Source: Citrobacter arsenatis (lineage in GTDB: Bacteria; Pseudomonadota; Gammaproteobacteria; Enterobacterales; Enterobacteriaceae). From it: a DNA stretch of 64,000 nt. Location: contig NZ_CP037864.1 in assembly GCF_004353845.1 (NCBI RefSeq), forward strand, positions 2,232,001-2,296,000, in the 5' to 3' direction. The notes below the pieces were generated by a model that saw only the letters and a program-made list of their open reading frames with translations, did not search any database and was not told the origin of the DNA. Shown here piece after piece: positions 7,787 through 15,867 of the stretch; the first letter of the stretch is position 1, and each line of letters begins with the position of its first letter. Position numbers and translations under genes: made by a program.

Positions 7787-8107
7787 ATGGAAAAGAAACA
7801 CATTTATCTGTTTTGTTCTGCGGGCATGTCGACTTCATTGTTGGTTTCGAAGATGCGTGCTCAGGCCGAAAAATACGAAGTGCCGGTTATTATTGAAGCG
7901 TTTCCTGAAACGTTAGCCGGAGAAAAAGGTCCAGCAGCCGATGTCGTGTTATTAGGTCCACAAATTGCTTATATGTTGCCCGAAATTCAGCGTTTGTTAC
8001 CCAACAAGCCTGTGGAAGTGATTGACTCGCTGCTGTATGGCAAAGTCGATGGTTTAGGCGTGCTTAAGGCTGCTGTTGCAGCAATTAAAAAAGCCGCAGC
8101 AAATTAA
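7787..8107 (+). CDS. chbB: PTS N,N'-diacetylchitobiose IIB component ChbB
   Basis: Cytosolic IIB phosphotransferase subunit of the chitobiose/cellobiose PTS. It receives phosphate from ChbA and passes it to sugar carried by ChbC. The phosphorylated cysteine is Cys10 in LFCSAGMSTSLL, the signature of the lactose/cellobiose IIB family. The start at 7787 gives 106 residues, the E. coli length; an in-frame ATG 15 nt upstream (7772) is less likely. First gene of the chbBCARFG operon. The 87-bp gap to chbC contains the ChiX pairing site, so the operon is probably silenced post-transcriptionally when chitobiose is absent. Confidence 0.97.
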   Translation: MEKKHIYLFCSAGMSTSLLVSKMRAQAEKYEVPVIIEAFPETLAGEKGPAADVVLLGPQIAYMLPEIQRLLPNKPVEVIDSLLYGKVDGLGVLKAAVAAIKKAAAN

Positions 8108-8126
8108 TTATTTTATTTTAATTTTT

Positions 8127-8148
8127 CCCGTCAAAGAGTTATTTCATT
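8127..8148 (+). promoter_or_regulatory. ChiX small-RNA trap in the chbB-chbC spacer
   Basis: CCCGTCAAAGAG (8127-8138) is the exact complement of the ChiX seed as I remember it from E. coli and Salmonella. ATTTCATT (8141-8148) continues the complementarity after a 2-nt mismatch. In those species the chb spacer pairs with ChiX and titrates it away from the chiPQ chitoporin mRNA. Confidence 0.75.
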
Positions 8149-8194
8149 AACATTCACCGTAATTATTAATTGCGGTATTTAAGGGTATTTTTCT

Positions 8195-9553
8195 ATGAGT
8201 AACGCTATTGCTTCACTTGAAAAGGTACTCCTTCCTTTTGCTGTAAAAATTGGAAAGCAGCCACACGTTAATGCAATCAAAAACGGTTTTATTCGTTTAA
8301 TGCCGTTAACCCTCGCAGGGGCAATGTTTGTATTAATCAATAACGTTTTCCTGAGCTTTGGGGAGGGGTCGTTTTTTTATTCGATGGGCATTCGACTTGA
8401 TGCTTCAACTATTGAAACGCTGAATAGTTTGAAAGGCATTGGTGGGAACGTCTATAACGGTACGCTGGGTATCATGTCCTTGATGGCACCGTTCTTCATC
8501 GGCATGGCGCTGGCGGAAGAACGCAAAGTCGACTCACTGGCTGCCGGCCTGTTATCCGTCGCCGCGTTTATGACCGTAACGCCATATAGCGTGGGTGAAG
8601 CCTATGCCGTTGGCGCGAACTGGCTCGGCGGTGCCAATATTATTTCCGGTATCATTATCGGCCTCGCGGTCGCGGAAATGTTCACCTTTGTGGTCCGTCG
8701 CAATTGGGTCATTAAATTACCTGATAGCGTACCGACATCCGTATCGCGCTCTTTCTCTGCGCTGATTCCTGGTTTCCTTATCCTCTCCATTATGGGGATC
8801 ATCGCCTGGGCATTGAACACCTGGGGTACGAACTTCCACCAGATTATTATGGATTCCATTTCAACTCCGCTGGCATCGCTGGGCAGTGTGGTGGGTTGGG
8901 CCTACGTAATTTTTGTTCCGCTGCTGTGGTTCTTCGGTATTCACGGTTCACTGGCGCTGACCGCGCTGGACAGCGGTATCATGACGCCATGGGCGTTGGA
9001 AAACATCTCTATCTACCAACAGTTTGGGTCCGTAGACGCCGCGCTGGAAGCCGGTAAGACGTTCCACGTCTGGGCGAAACCAATGCTTGACTCCTATATC
9101 TTCCTTGGAGGTAGCGGGGCAACGCTGGGTCTGATTATCGCAATCTTCCTGGCATCGCGTCGTCCTGATTATCGTCAGGTTGCTAAACTGGCACTGCCGT
9201 CAGGCCTGTTCCAGATTAACGAACCTATCCTGTTCGGTCTGCCGATCATCATGAACCCGGTGATGTTTATCCCGTTCATTCTGGTGCAGCCGATTCTGGC
9301 GGCGATTACGCTGGCAGCTTACTACTCAGGCATTATTCCACCGATTACCAACATTGCACCGTGGACCATGCCAACCGGTTTGGGCGCGTTCTTTAACACC
9401 AACGGTAGCGTCGCTGCTCTGCTGGTCGCGCTGTTCAACCTCGGTATTGCAACGCTGGTTTACCTGCCGTTCGTGGTGGTAGCCAACAAAGCACAGAACG
9501 TTATTGATCAAGAAGAAAGCGAAGAAGATATCGCTAACGCATTGAAATTCTAA
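8195..9553 (+). CDS. chbC: PTS N,N'-diacetylchitobiose IIC permease ChbC
   Basis: Inner-membrane transport subunit of the chitobiose PTS; it moves the disaccharide inward while ChbB phosphorylates it. At 452 residues with about ten hydrophobic segments, it belongs to the lactose/cellobiose IIC family. Typical segments are GIHGSLALTALDSG and the substrate-loop motif INEPILFGLPI around residue 345. The C-terminus is acidic (EESEEDI). It is followed by a 9-bp intercistronic stem-loop and then chbA. Confidence 0.97.
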   Translation: MSNAIASLEKVLLPFAVKIGKQPHVNAIKNGFIRLMPLTLAGAMFVLINNVFLSFGEGSFFYSMGIRLDASTIETLNSLKGIGGNVYNGTLGIMSLMAPFFIGMALAEERKVDSLAAGLLSVAAFMTVTPYSVGEAYAVGANWLGGANIISGIIIGLAVAEMFTFVVRRNWVIKLPDSVPTSVSRSFSALIPGFLILSIMGIIAWALNTWGTNFHQIIMDSISTPLASLGSVVGWAYVIFVPLLWFFGIHGSLALTALDSGIMTPWALENISIYQQFGSVDAALEAGKTFHVWAKPMLDSYIFLGGSGATLGLIIAIFLASRRPDYRQVAKLALPSGLFQINEPILFGLPIIMNPVMFIPFILVQPILAAITLAAYYSGIIPPITNIAPWTMPTGLGAFFNTNGSVAALLVALFNLGIATLVYLPFVVVANKAQNVIDQEESEEDIANALKF

Positions 9554-9559
9554 ATTTAA

Positions 9560-9587
9560 TCCGGCATGGCTTCACGGTCATGCCGGA
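9560..9587 (+). other. Intercistronic stem-loop between chbC and chbA
   Basis: TCCGGCATG (9560-9568) pairs perfectly with CATGCCGGA (9579-9587) across a 10-nt loop. There is no T run after it, so it is more likely an mRNA-stabilising or REP-type hairpin than a terminator. Confidence 0.7.
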
Positions 9588-9607
9588 CTGAACCAGAGGA
9601 AAAAAGT

Positions 9608-9955
9608 ATGTTGGATATCGAGAACATCGTCGACACGCAGTCAGAAGCGGAAGAACTTGAAGAAGTGGTGATGGGTCTCATCATCAATTCCGGTCAGGCA
9701 CGTAGCCTGGCGTACGGCGCGCTCAAAATGGCCAAGCAAGGCGATTTCGAGTCGGCTAAGGCCATGATGGATCAGTCTCGCCTGGCGCTGAACGAAGCGC
9801 ATCTCGTACAAACGAAACTGATTGAAGGCGATCAGGGCGAAGGTAAAATGAAAGTTAGTCTGGTGCTGGTCCACGCGCAGGACCACCTGATGACATCAAT
9901 GCTGGCGCGTGAGCTGGTGACTGAACTGATTGAGCTTCACGAGAAGCTGAAATAG
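9608..9955 (+). CDS. chbA: PTS N,N'-diacetylchitobiose IIA component ChbA
   Basis: Soluble IIA subunit that takes phosphate from HPr and hands it to ChbB. All-helical lactose/cellobiose IIA family protein; the expected phospho-histidine is His89 in LVLVHAQDHLM. The start at 9608 has an AGAGGAAAAAA ribosome-binding site and gives 115 residues, one shorter than E. coli; an upstream in-frame extension from 9566 runs through the stem-loop and is not credible. It is 13 nt from chbR. Confidence 0.96.
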   Translation: MLDIENIVDTQSEAEELEEVVMGLIINSGQARSLAYGALKMAKQGDFESAKAMMDQSRLALNEAHLVQTKLIEGDQGEGKMKVSLVLVHAQDHLMTSMLARELVTELIELHEKLK

Positions 9956-9968
9956 CGAGGAGTGCATA

Positions 9969-10808
9969 ATGCAGCTACAGATTAACGCACCGGAAATCAA
10001 AACTGTTTATGAACAGCAGCTGTTTAATGGCAAAAATTTCCATGTGTTCATCTATAACAAAACTGAGAGCATCAGCGGGCTGCATCAGCATGACTACTAT
10101 GAATTTACCCTGGTTTTAACCGGGCGCTATTATCAGGAAATCAACGGTAAACGCGTACTGCTTGAACGCGGGGACTTTGTTTTTATCCCGTTGGGATCGC
10201 ACCACCAGAGTTTTTATGATTTTGGTGCGACAAGGATCCTTAACGTTGGCATCAGTAAACGTTTTTTTGAACAGCACTATCACCCGCTGCTGCCTTTTTG
10301 TTTCGTGGCATCGCAGGTCTATCGGGCGAATAACTCGTTTCTTACCTATATTGAAACGGTTATTGCATCACTGAACTTTCGTGAGAGCGGACTGGATGAA
10401 TTTGTAGAAGTGGTCACCTTCTACATTATTAATCGGTTACGCCATCATCGTGAAGAGCAGGTGATGGACGATATTCCGCAGTGGCTTAAAACCACCGTAG
10501 AAGTCATGCACGATAAACGGCAGTTTAGCGAGAATGCGCTGGAAAATATGATACACCTGTCCGCGAAATCCCAGGAGTATCTGACCCGCGCGACCCAGCG
10601 TTATTACAGCAAAACACCGATGCAGATTATTAATGAAATTCGCATTAATTTTGCTAAAAAACAGCTGGAAATGACGAACTATTCTGTAACGGATATTGCT
10701 TACGAATCTGGCTACAGTAGTCCAAGCCTGTTTATTAAAACATTTAAAAAACTGACGTCATTTACACCTAATAGCTATCGCAAGAAATTAACTGAATTTA
10801 ATCAGTAG
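9969..10808 (+). CDS. chbR: Chitobiose operon regulator ChbR (AraC family)
   Basis: Dual regulator of the chb operon: repressor with NagC without inducer, activator with CRP in its presence. The N-terminal half is a cupin sensor (HQHDYYEFTLVLTGRYYQEI near residues 39-60). The C-terminal half (about 170-275) contains two helix-turn-helix motifs of the AraC/XylS type, ending with the signature GYSSPSLFIKTFKKLTSFTP. Length 279 aa is usual. It lies inside the operon it controls; the direct repeats at 7609-7640 are its likely target. Confidence 0.96.
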   Translation: MQLQINAPEIKTVYEQQLFNGKNFHVFIYNKTESISGLHQHDYYEFTLVLTGRYYQEINGKRVLLERGDFVFIPLGSHHQSFYDFGATRILNVGISKRFFEQHYHPLLPFCFVASQVYRANNSFLTYIETVIASLNFRESGLDEFVEVVTFYIINRLRHHREEQVMDDIPQWLKTTVEVMHDKRQFSENALENMIHLSAKSQEYLTRATQRYYSKTPMQIINEIRINFAKKQLEMTNYSVTDIAYESGYSSPSLFIKTFKKLTSFTPNSYRKKLTEFNQ

Positions 10809-10902
10809 ATATTATTTGCCAACAACCCATTTTTATAGCTTGCCCAAAATAGCGTCGGGACAGCCACGCTATACCTGACAAACGGGTTGAGCATAATACA
10901 CG

Positions 10903-10920
10903 TCAGTGTTTTGACACTGA
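10903..10920 (+). other. Short hairpin directly before the chbF ribosome-binding site
   Basis: TCAGTGT-TTTG-ACACTGA is a perfect 7-bp stem with a 4-nt loop, ending immediately before the AGGGAGAA Shine-Dalgarno at 10921. No T run follows. It sits in the 123-bp chbR-chbF spacer, whose other content I cannot interpret. Confidence 0.6.
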
Positions 10921-10931
10921 AGGGAGAAAGT

Positions 10932-12287
10932 ATGAGCCAGAAATTAAAAGTCGTCACTATCGGTGGCGGGAGCAGCTACACCCCTGAGTTACTTGAAGGC
11001 TTTATCAAGCGCTATCATGAATTACCGGTTTCTGAATTGTGGCTGGTTGATGTCGACGGTGGAAAAGAGAAGCTGGACATTATTTTTGACCTTTGCCAGC
11101 GCATGATCGACAAAGCCGGCGTGCCAATGAAGTTATTTAAAACGCTGGACCGCCGTGAAGCTCTGAAAGATGCTGATTTCGTTACCACCCAGCTGCGCGT
11201 AGGACAACTGAAAGCCCGTGAAAAGGATGAGCGTATTCCGTTAAGTCACGGCTATCTGGGGCAGGAAACCAACGGAGCGGGTGGGCTGTTCAAAGGTCTG
11301 CGTACCATTCCAGTTATCTTTGATATTGTCAAAGATGTGGAAGAACTGTGCCCAAATGCTTGGGTGATTAACTTCACTAACCCGGCCGGAATGGTAACTG
11401 AAGCGGTCTATCGCCATACGAATTTCAAGAAATTCATCGGCGTGTGTAATATTCCTGTCGGCATGAAAATGTTCATTAGCGATGTGCTGGCGCTGAAAGA
11501 GAGCGACGACTTATCCATCGATCTGTTCGGTCTGAACCATATGGTCTTTATTAAAGACGTACTGGTGAATGGTACATCACGCTTTGATGAACTGCTGGAC
11601 GGCGTGGCTTCGGGCCAACTGAAAGCCTCCACCGTGAAGAACATCTTCGATCTGCCGTTCAGTGAAGGGTTGATTCGCTCGCTGAAACTGCTGCCGTGCT
11701 CGTATTTGCTGTACTACTTCAAGCCAAAAGAGATGCTGGCGATTGAAATGGGCGAGTACTATAAGGGGGGCGCACGCGCTCAGGTGGTACAGAAAGTGGA
11801 GAAACAGCTGTTTGATCTCTACAAAAACCCGGATCTGAACGTGAAGCCGAAAGAGCTGGAGCAGCGCGGTGGAGCCTATTATTCCGATGCGGCCTGCGAA
11901 GTGATCAACGCCATCTACAACGACAAACAGACCGAGCACTATGTTAACGTTCCTCACCATGGGCATGTTGATAATATTCCGGCTGACTGGGCGGTTGAAA
12001 TGACCTGCACACTGGGACGTAACGGTGCGACGCCACACCCACGTATTACTCATTTTGATGAGAAAGTGCTCGGCCTTATCTATACCATTAAAGGCTTCGA
12101 AGTCGCGGCGAGCAATGCGGCGCTGAGCGGTGAGCTGAATGATGTGCTGCTGGCGTTGAACCTGAGTCCGCTGGTGCACTCCGACAGCGATGCCGAAATT
12201 CTGGCGCGTGAGCTGATTCTGGCGCATGAAAAATGGCTGCCAAACTTCGCCGGGTGCATTGAGAAACTCAAAAGCGAACAACACTAA
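10932..12287 (+). CDS. chbF: 6-phospho-beta-glucosidase / N,N'-diacetylchitobiose-6-P hydrolase ChbF
   Basis: Cytosolic glycoside hydrolase family 4 enzyme that cleaves phosphorylated chitobiose or cellobiose, using NAD+ and Mn2+. The N-terminal Rossmann motif VVTIGGGSSYTPEL binds NAD. Family metal- and substrate-binding segments NFTNPAGMVTEAV and GVCNIPVGM follow around residues 150-180. I start at ATG 10932 after AGGGAGAA, giving 451 residues; an upstream in-frame start (10887) would include the hairpin and is rejected. It acts after deacetylation by ChbG. Confidence 0.96.
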   Translation: MSQKLKVVTIGGGSSYTPELLEGFIKRYHELPVSELWLVDVDGGKEKLDIIFDLCQRMIDKAGVPMKLFKTLDRREALKDADFVTTQLRVGQLKAREKDERIPLSHGYLGQETNGAGGLFKGLRTIPVIFDIVKDVEELCPNAWVINFTNPAGMVTEAVYRHTNFKKFIGVCNIPVGMKMFISDVLALKESDDLSIDLFGLNHMVFIKDVLVNGTSRFDELLDGVASGQLKASTVKNIFDLPFSEGLIRSLKLLPCSYLLYYFKPKEMLAIEMGEYYKGGARAQVVQKVEKQLFDLYKNPDLNVKPKELEQRGGAYYSDAACEVINAIYNDKQTEHYVNVPHHGHVDNIPADWAVEMTCTLGRNGATPHPRITHFDEKVLGLIYTIKGFEVAASNAALSGELNDVLLALNLSPLVHSDSDAEILARELILAHEKWLPNFAGCIEKLKSEQH

Positions 12288-12299
12288 CTGAGGTCGGCT

Positions 12300-13058
12300 A
12301 TGGAACGCGTACTGATTGTAAATGCGGATGATTTTGGCCTGAGCAAGGGGCAAAACTACGGCATTGTTGAAGCCTGTCGCAATGGCGTTGTCACGTCGAC
12401 AACGGCACTGGTTAACGGCGTGGCAATTGACCATGCGGTACAGCTTAGTCGTGACATACCTGAACTTGCCGTTGGGATGCACTTTGTCCTGACGCTGGGC
12501 AGGCCGTTGACGGCAATGCCAGGCCTAACTCGTGATGGGTTACTGGGGAAATGGATCTGGCAAATGGCTGAGGACAACACCTTGCCGCTGGATGAAATTT
12601 CTCAGGAGCTGGCCGCGCAGTATCAGCGTTTTATTGACCTGTTCGGGCGGGAGCCAACGCATTTGGATAGCCATCACCATGTGCATATGTTCCCGCAGAT
12701 TTTCCCTATAGTGGCTGGGTTTGCAGCCCAAAAGGGAATCGCGCTACGGATCGATCGTCAGACGGTATTCCAGGCGTCTGACTTTCCGCAAACGTTGCGG
12801 ACTTCCCAGGGATTTAGCAGCGAGTTTTATGGCGAGGCGATTTCTGAAGCCCTGTTTTTGCAAACGCTTGACGCGTCAGCAGACCGGGGAGAGTCCTCGC
12901 TGGAAGTGATGTGTCACCCGGCCTTTATCGATGACATTATTCGTCAAAGTGCCTACTGTTACCCCCGCTTAACTGAGCTCGACGTGCTGACGTCTTCGTC
13001 ACTGAAATATGCTATTGCGGAGCGTGGTTATCGTCTTGGCAGTTTTCTGAACGTGTAA
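12300..13058 (+). CDS. chbG: Chitooligosaccharide deacetylase ChbG
   Basis: YdjC-family metal-dependent deacetylase that removes one acetyl group from chitobiose-6-P (and chitotriose-6-P). In E. coli this is needed both for ChbF cleavage and for making the ChbR inducer. Metal and catalytic motifs are visible: NADDFG (Asp10-Asp11), the first His at residue 61, and DSHHHVH at 123-129. Length 252 aa against about 249-252 in relatives. Last gene of the operon, 12 nt after chbF, followed by a strong terminator. Confidence 0.96.
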   Translation: MERVLIVNADDFGLSKGQNYGIVEACRNGVVTSTTALVNGVAIDHAVQLSRDIPELAVGMHFVLTLGRPLTAMPGLTRDGLLGKWIWQMAEDNTLPLDEISQELAAQYQRFIDLFGREPTHLDSHHHVHMFPQIFPIVAGFAAQKGIALRIDRQTVFQASDFPQTLRTSQGFSSEFYGEAISEALFLQTLDASADRGESSLEVMCHPAFIDDIIRQSAYCYPRLTELDVLTSSSLKYAIAERGYRLGSFLNV

Positions 13059-13065
13059 TTCCTGA

Positions 13066-13096
13066 GTTTGCGGCGCTTAATGCGCCGCATTTTTTT
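13066..13096 (+). terminator. Intrinsic terminator of the chb operon
   Basis: GCGGCGC (13070-13076) and GCGCCGC (13082-13088) form a 7-bp GC-rich stem followed by a run of T (13090-13096). It abuts the katE stop, which reads toward it from the other strand. Confidence 0.85.
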
Positions 13097-15353
13097 AGGC
13101 CGGAATCGTGTCTGCTTTTCCGGCGCGTGACCAGACGCGGTGCGCGGTCATCAGCATCAACAGATCATCCATAAATTGTGCGTCTGCACTGTCCGCTTCC
13201 ACCACGCCTTCTTCTCCTTCATTTTTGATATTCAACGTTGCTTTAAACTGACGAGCATCGCCAGCCAGGGCGATAGGTTTTAAATGCTTATACGCTTCAA
13301 GTAAATAATATCGGGCATCACCGTTCGTAACGATATCCGCGAGATTGCCACACGGAACGATAACCGCATCGACCGTCAGGGATGGCGAGCCTGCAAAAGT
13401 ACCGGCGATCGTCAGGACAGATCCATCATCGGCAACTACATTCCCCATGCGGGAATAGAGCAGTTTGGCATGAACGCCTTTGGCCTGTAGGGCCTGCATG
13501 ATGATGAGCAGGTCGCTCGATTTCACATGGTCATTAAGTAAGATGGCGACCACACGGCCCTTAATCTCTCCTTGCGAACCCGCATATAAACTGAGTGACG
13601 GCGCATTTTTCAAACCGTTGACGTTGGGCGGTGGCGTAATTTTTGTCTGTTCCTCGGTTAGCTCAAAACCGAGATTATCGGCAACCGCCGCGGCGAGGGC
13701 AGTATCAATATGGGCTAATTGTTCGACCACTCTTTCCCGAATATAGGGGCGCGTAACTTTGCTGAGTTCGAAACTGAATCCGCCGATAATATGCTGCTGT
13801 TCAATTGGCGTCTGGCTTAGCCAGAACAGGCGAGGTTGCGCATAATATTCGCCAAAAGAGGGGCTGCGTTCGCGGATTTTGTTTCCTTCAATCCGTTCCT
13901 GATACGATTCAAATCCGCCGCGTTTTGGTCCCGGCGGCGTTTCACGCGGCCAGTTGTCGTTGATGGAGTTCGGTTCATAGTTGGCAGGATTGGTATCGAT
14001 GTCCATACGATGCATGCCGTCACGCTGGAAATTATGGTACGGACAGGTCGGGCGGTTGATCGGGATTTCATGGAAGTTTGGCCCGCCCAGGCGACTGATT
14101 TGGGTATCAGTATAGGAGAATAAGCGGCCCTGCAGCAGGGGATCGTTGGTAAAGTCGATGCCGGGGACGATGTGTCCGGGATGAAACGCAACTTGTTCAT
14201 TTTCGGCGAAGAAATTATCCGGATTGCGGTTCAGCACCATTTTACCAACGCGTTGCACCGGAACCAGCTCTTCAGGGATCAGCTTGGTCGGGTCGAGCAG
14301 GTCAAAATCGAACTTGAATTCGTCTTCTTCGGGAATCAGCTGTAGTCCCAGTTCATATTCCGGATAATCGCCTGCTTCGATAGCTTCCCACAGATCGCGA
14401 CGATGAAAATCGGGATCGCGACCGGTAAGTTTTTGCGCTTCATCCCATACCAGCGCAGCTTTACCTGCCAGCGGTTTCCAGTGGAAACGGACAAAGGTGG
14501 CTTTCCCTTGCGCATTTATCAACCGGAATGTGTGGATACCAAAACCTTCCATCGTGCGATAGCTGCGCGGGATCCCCCGGTCGGACATTGCCCACATGAC
14601 GTTGTGCAACGTTTCCGGCTGTAATGAGACATAGTCCCAAAAGGTATCATGAGCGCTTTGTCCTTGCGGGATAGCCCAATGCGGCTCCGGTTTTACCGCA
14701 TGGACAAAATCTGGGAATTTATGAGCATCCTGAATAAAGAAGATGGGTGTATTGTTTCCCACCAGGTCGAAAATGCCCTCTTCAGTATAAAACTTGGTCG
14801 CAAATCCCCGAATATCTCTGACCGTATCCGCGGAGCCTGCGCCGCCCTGAACCGTAGAGAAACGGACAAAAACCGGGGTGATTTTATTTTCATCACTCAA
14901 AAAGTCCGCTTTCGTCGTTGCGCTGAGGCTAGAGTAGGGCTGAAAGTAACCGTGAGCGGCAGAACCTCGGGCATGTACGATCCGCTCCGGGATGCGTTCA
15001 TGATCAAAGTGGGTGATTTTTTCCCGCAGGATGAAGTCTTCCAGCAGGGTTGGCCCACGGTTTCCGGCGCGCAGAGAGTTTTGATCGTCCGCGATGCGCA
15101 CGCCCTGATTGGTGGTTAGGGCAAAAGCTTCGCTTCCTTTGCGAAAACTGTCCAGCGCGTTGAGCTTGTCACTTCTGATGTCTGGCGCTTTTAAGCTGCC
15201 GGACGTAGTGGGTTGCATGCCTGGCGGTGTGGGTTCAGGCGCTGGGCGATGTGAACCGTCTGCTGGTGGCAGTGAGTCAAGTCCTGGCTGGGATTCGCTG
15301 GCATCATGAACCGGCGCTGAGTGATGGAGTGGGTGCTTATCATTCTGTGACAT
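13095..15353 (-). CDS. katE: Catalase HPII, KatE
   Basis: Large-subunit monofunctional heme catalase that decomposes hydrogen peroxide in stationary phase. The N-terminal arm (1-80) is Pro/Ser-rich; the distal heme His is His127 in RIPERIVHARG, and the proximal Tyr lies in GRLFSYTDTQISRLG near 414. The C-terminal about 150 residues form the flavodoxin-like domain found only in large catalases. Length 752 aa is one less than E. coli HPII. A CTATAGT -10 of RpoS type sits about 55 bp upstream, matching its known sigma-S dependence. Confidence 0.97.
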   Translation of the reverse strand: MSQNDKHPLHHSAPVHDASESQPGLDSLPPADGSHRPAPEPTPPGMQPTTSGSLKAPDIRSDKLNALDSFRKGSEAFALTTNQGVRIADDQNSLRAGNRGPTLLEDFILREKITHFDHERIPERIVHARGSAAHGYFQPYSSLSATTKADFLSDENKITPVFVRFSTVQGGAGSADTVRDIRGFATKFYTEEGIFDLVGNNTPIFFIQDAHKFPDFVHAVKPEPHWAIPQGQSAHDTFWDYVSLQPETLHNVMWAMSDRGIPRSYRTMEGFGIHTFRLINAQGKATFVRFHWKPLAGKAALVWDEAQKLTGRDPDFHRRDLWEAIEAGDYPEYELGLQLIPEEDEFKFDFDLLDPTKLIPEELVPVQRVGKMVLNRNPDNFFAENEQVAFHPGHIVPGIDFTNDPLLQGRLFSYTDTQISRLGGPNFHEIPINRPTCPYHNFQRDGMHRMDIDTNPANYEPNSINDNWPRETPPGPKRGGFESYQERIEGNKIRERSPSFGEYYAQPRLFWLSQTPIEQQHIIGGFSFELSKVTRPYIRERVVEQLAHIDTALAAAVADNLGFELTEEQTKITPPPNVNGLKNAPSLSLYAGSQGEIKGRVVAILLNDHVKSSDLLIIMQALQAKGVHAKLLYSRMGNVVADDGSVLTIAGTFAGSPSLTVDAVIVPCGNLADIVTNGDARYYLLEAYKHLKPIALAGDARQFKATLNIKNEGEEGVVEADSADAQFMDDLLMLMTAHRVWSRAGKADTIPA

Positions 15354-15410
15354 TAAACTCGTCTCCTTGTTTCATTGCTGAAAGGGTCGTTGTTGCTGTC
15401 AAAAGCTTTA

Positions 15411-15417
15411 ACTATAG
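15411..15417 (-). promoter_or_regulatory. Candidate sigma-S -10 element of katE
   Basis: On the minus strand CTATAGT, close to the RpoS -10 consensus CTATACT, placed about 58-64 nt before the katE ATG. The -35 region is not distinctive. The start of transcription is inferred only. Confidence 0.45.
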
Positions 15418-15569
15418 ACCACTCACACAGCGGCGCTGATAAAGGCCGATGACGTAAAGCGCGATGAACCAGGCAAACAGCGCACGCAAGGCAGGACGCA
15501 AGGTGGCAAAATCGGCTAAGATAGCAGTTTTCTGATTTTTAGAATTTGTCTTTAGTGAAGCAACTGATT

Positions 15570-15809
15570 ATGAAACCTCTTCGCCAACAAAATCGTCCGG
15601 TTATCAGCTATGTTCCTCGCGTGGAGCCAGCTCCACCAGAGCATGCGGTTAAAATGGATGCGTTTCGTGACGTATGGATACTGCGCGGAAAATATGTCGC
15701 TTTTGTCTTAATGGGGGAGGCGTTTCAACGTTCGCCTGCATTTACGGTCCCGGAATCAGCGCAACGCTGGGCTAATCAGGTTCGCCAGGAAAATGAACTG
15801 AGCGATTAA
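15570..15809 (+). CDS. cedA: Cell division activator CedA
   Basis: Small DNA/RNA-polymerase-binding protein first described as relieving the division block of over-replicating dnaAcos cells. The protein is 79 residues from ATG 15570; a TTG 24 nt upstream could extend it but lacks a convincing ribosome-binding site. The segment FRDVWILRGKYVAFVLMGE is the conserved antiparallel-sheet core, and the C-terminus FTVPESAQRWANQ is helical. It is divergent from katE and ends at a bidirectional terminator shared with tcyP. E. coli has an extra small gene (ydjO) on the tcyP side which I do not see here. Confidence 0.93.
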   Translation: MKPLRQQNRPVISYVPRVEPAPPEHAVKMDAFRDVWILRGKYVAFVLMGEAFQRSPAFTVPESAQRWANQVRQENELSD

Positions 15810-15815
15810 TGGATA

Positions 15816-15857
15816 TAAAAAAACCGCCGGAGCATAACACTCCGGCGGTTTTTTTTA
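15816..15857. terminator. Bidirectional terminator between cedA and tcyP
   Basis: AACCGCCGGAG (15822-15832) pairs perfectly with CTCCGGCGGTT (15840-15850). It is flanked by an A run on the left and a T run on the right, so it can act on both strands. Confidence 0.92.
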
Positions 15858-15867
15858 GCTGACGAAC

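Noticed and set aside
11577..12482. 301-codon open frame antisense to chbF and chbG
   Set aside because: It covers two confident genes in a compatible frame and has no start signal or family motif.
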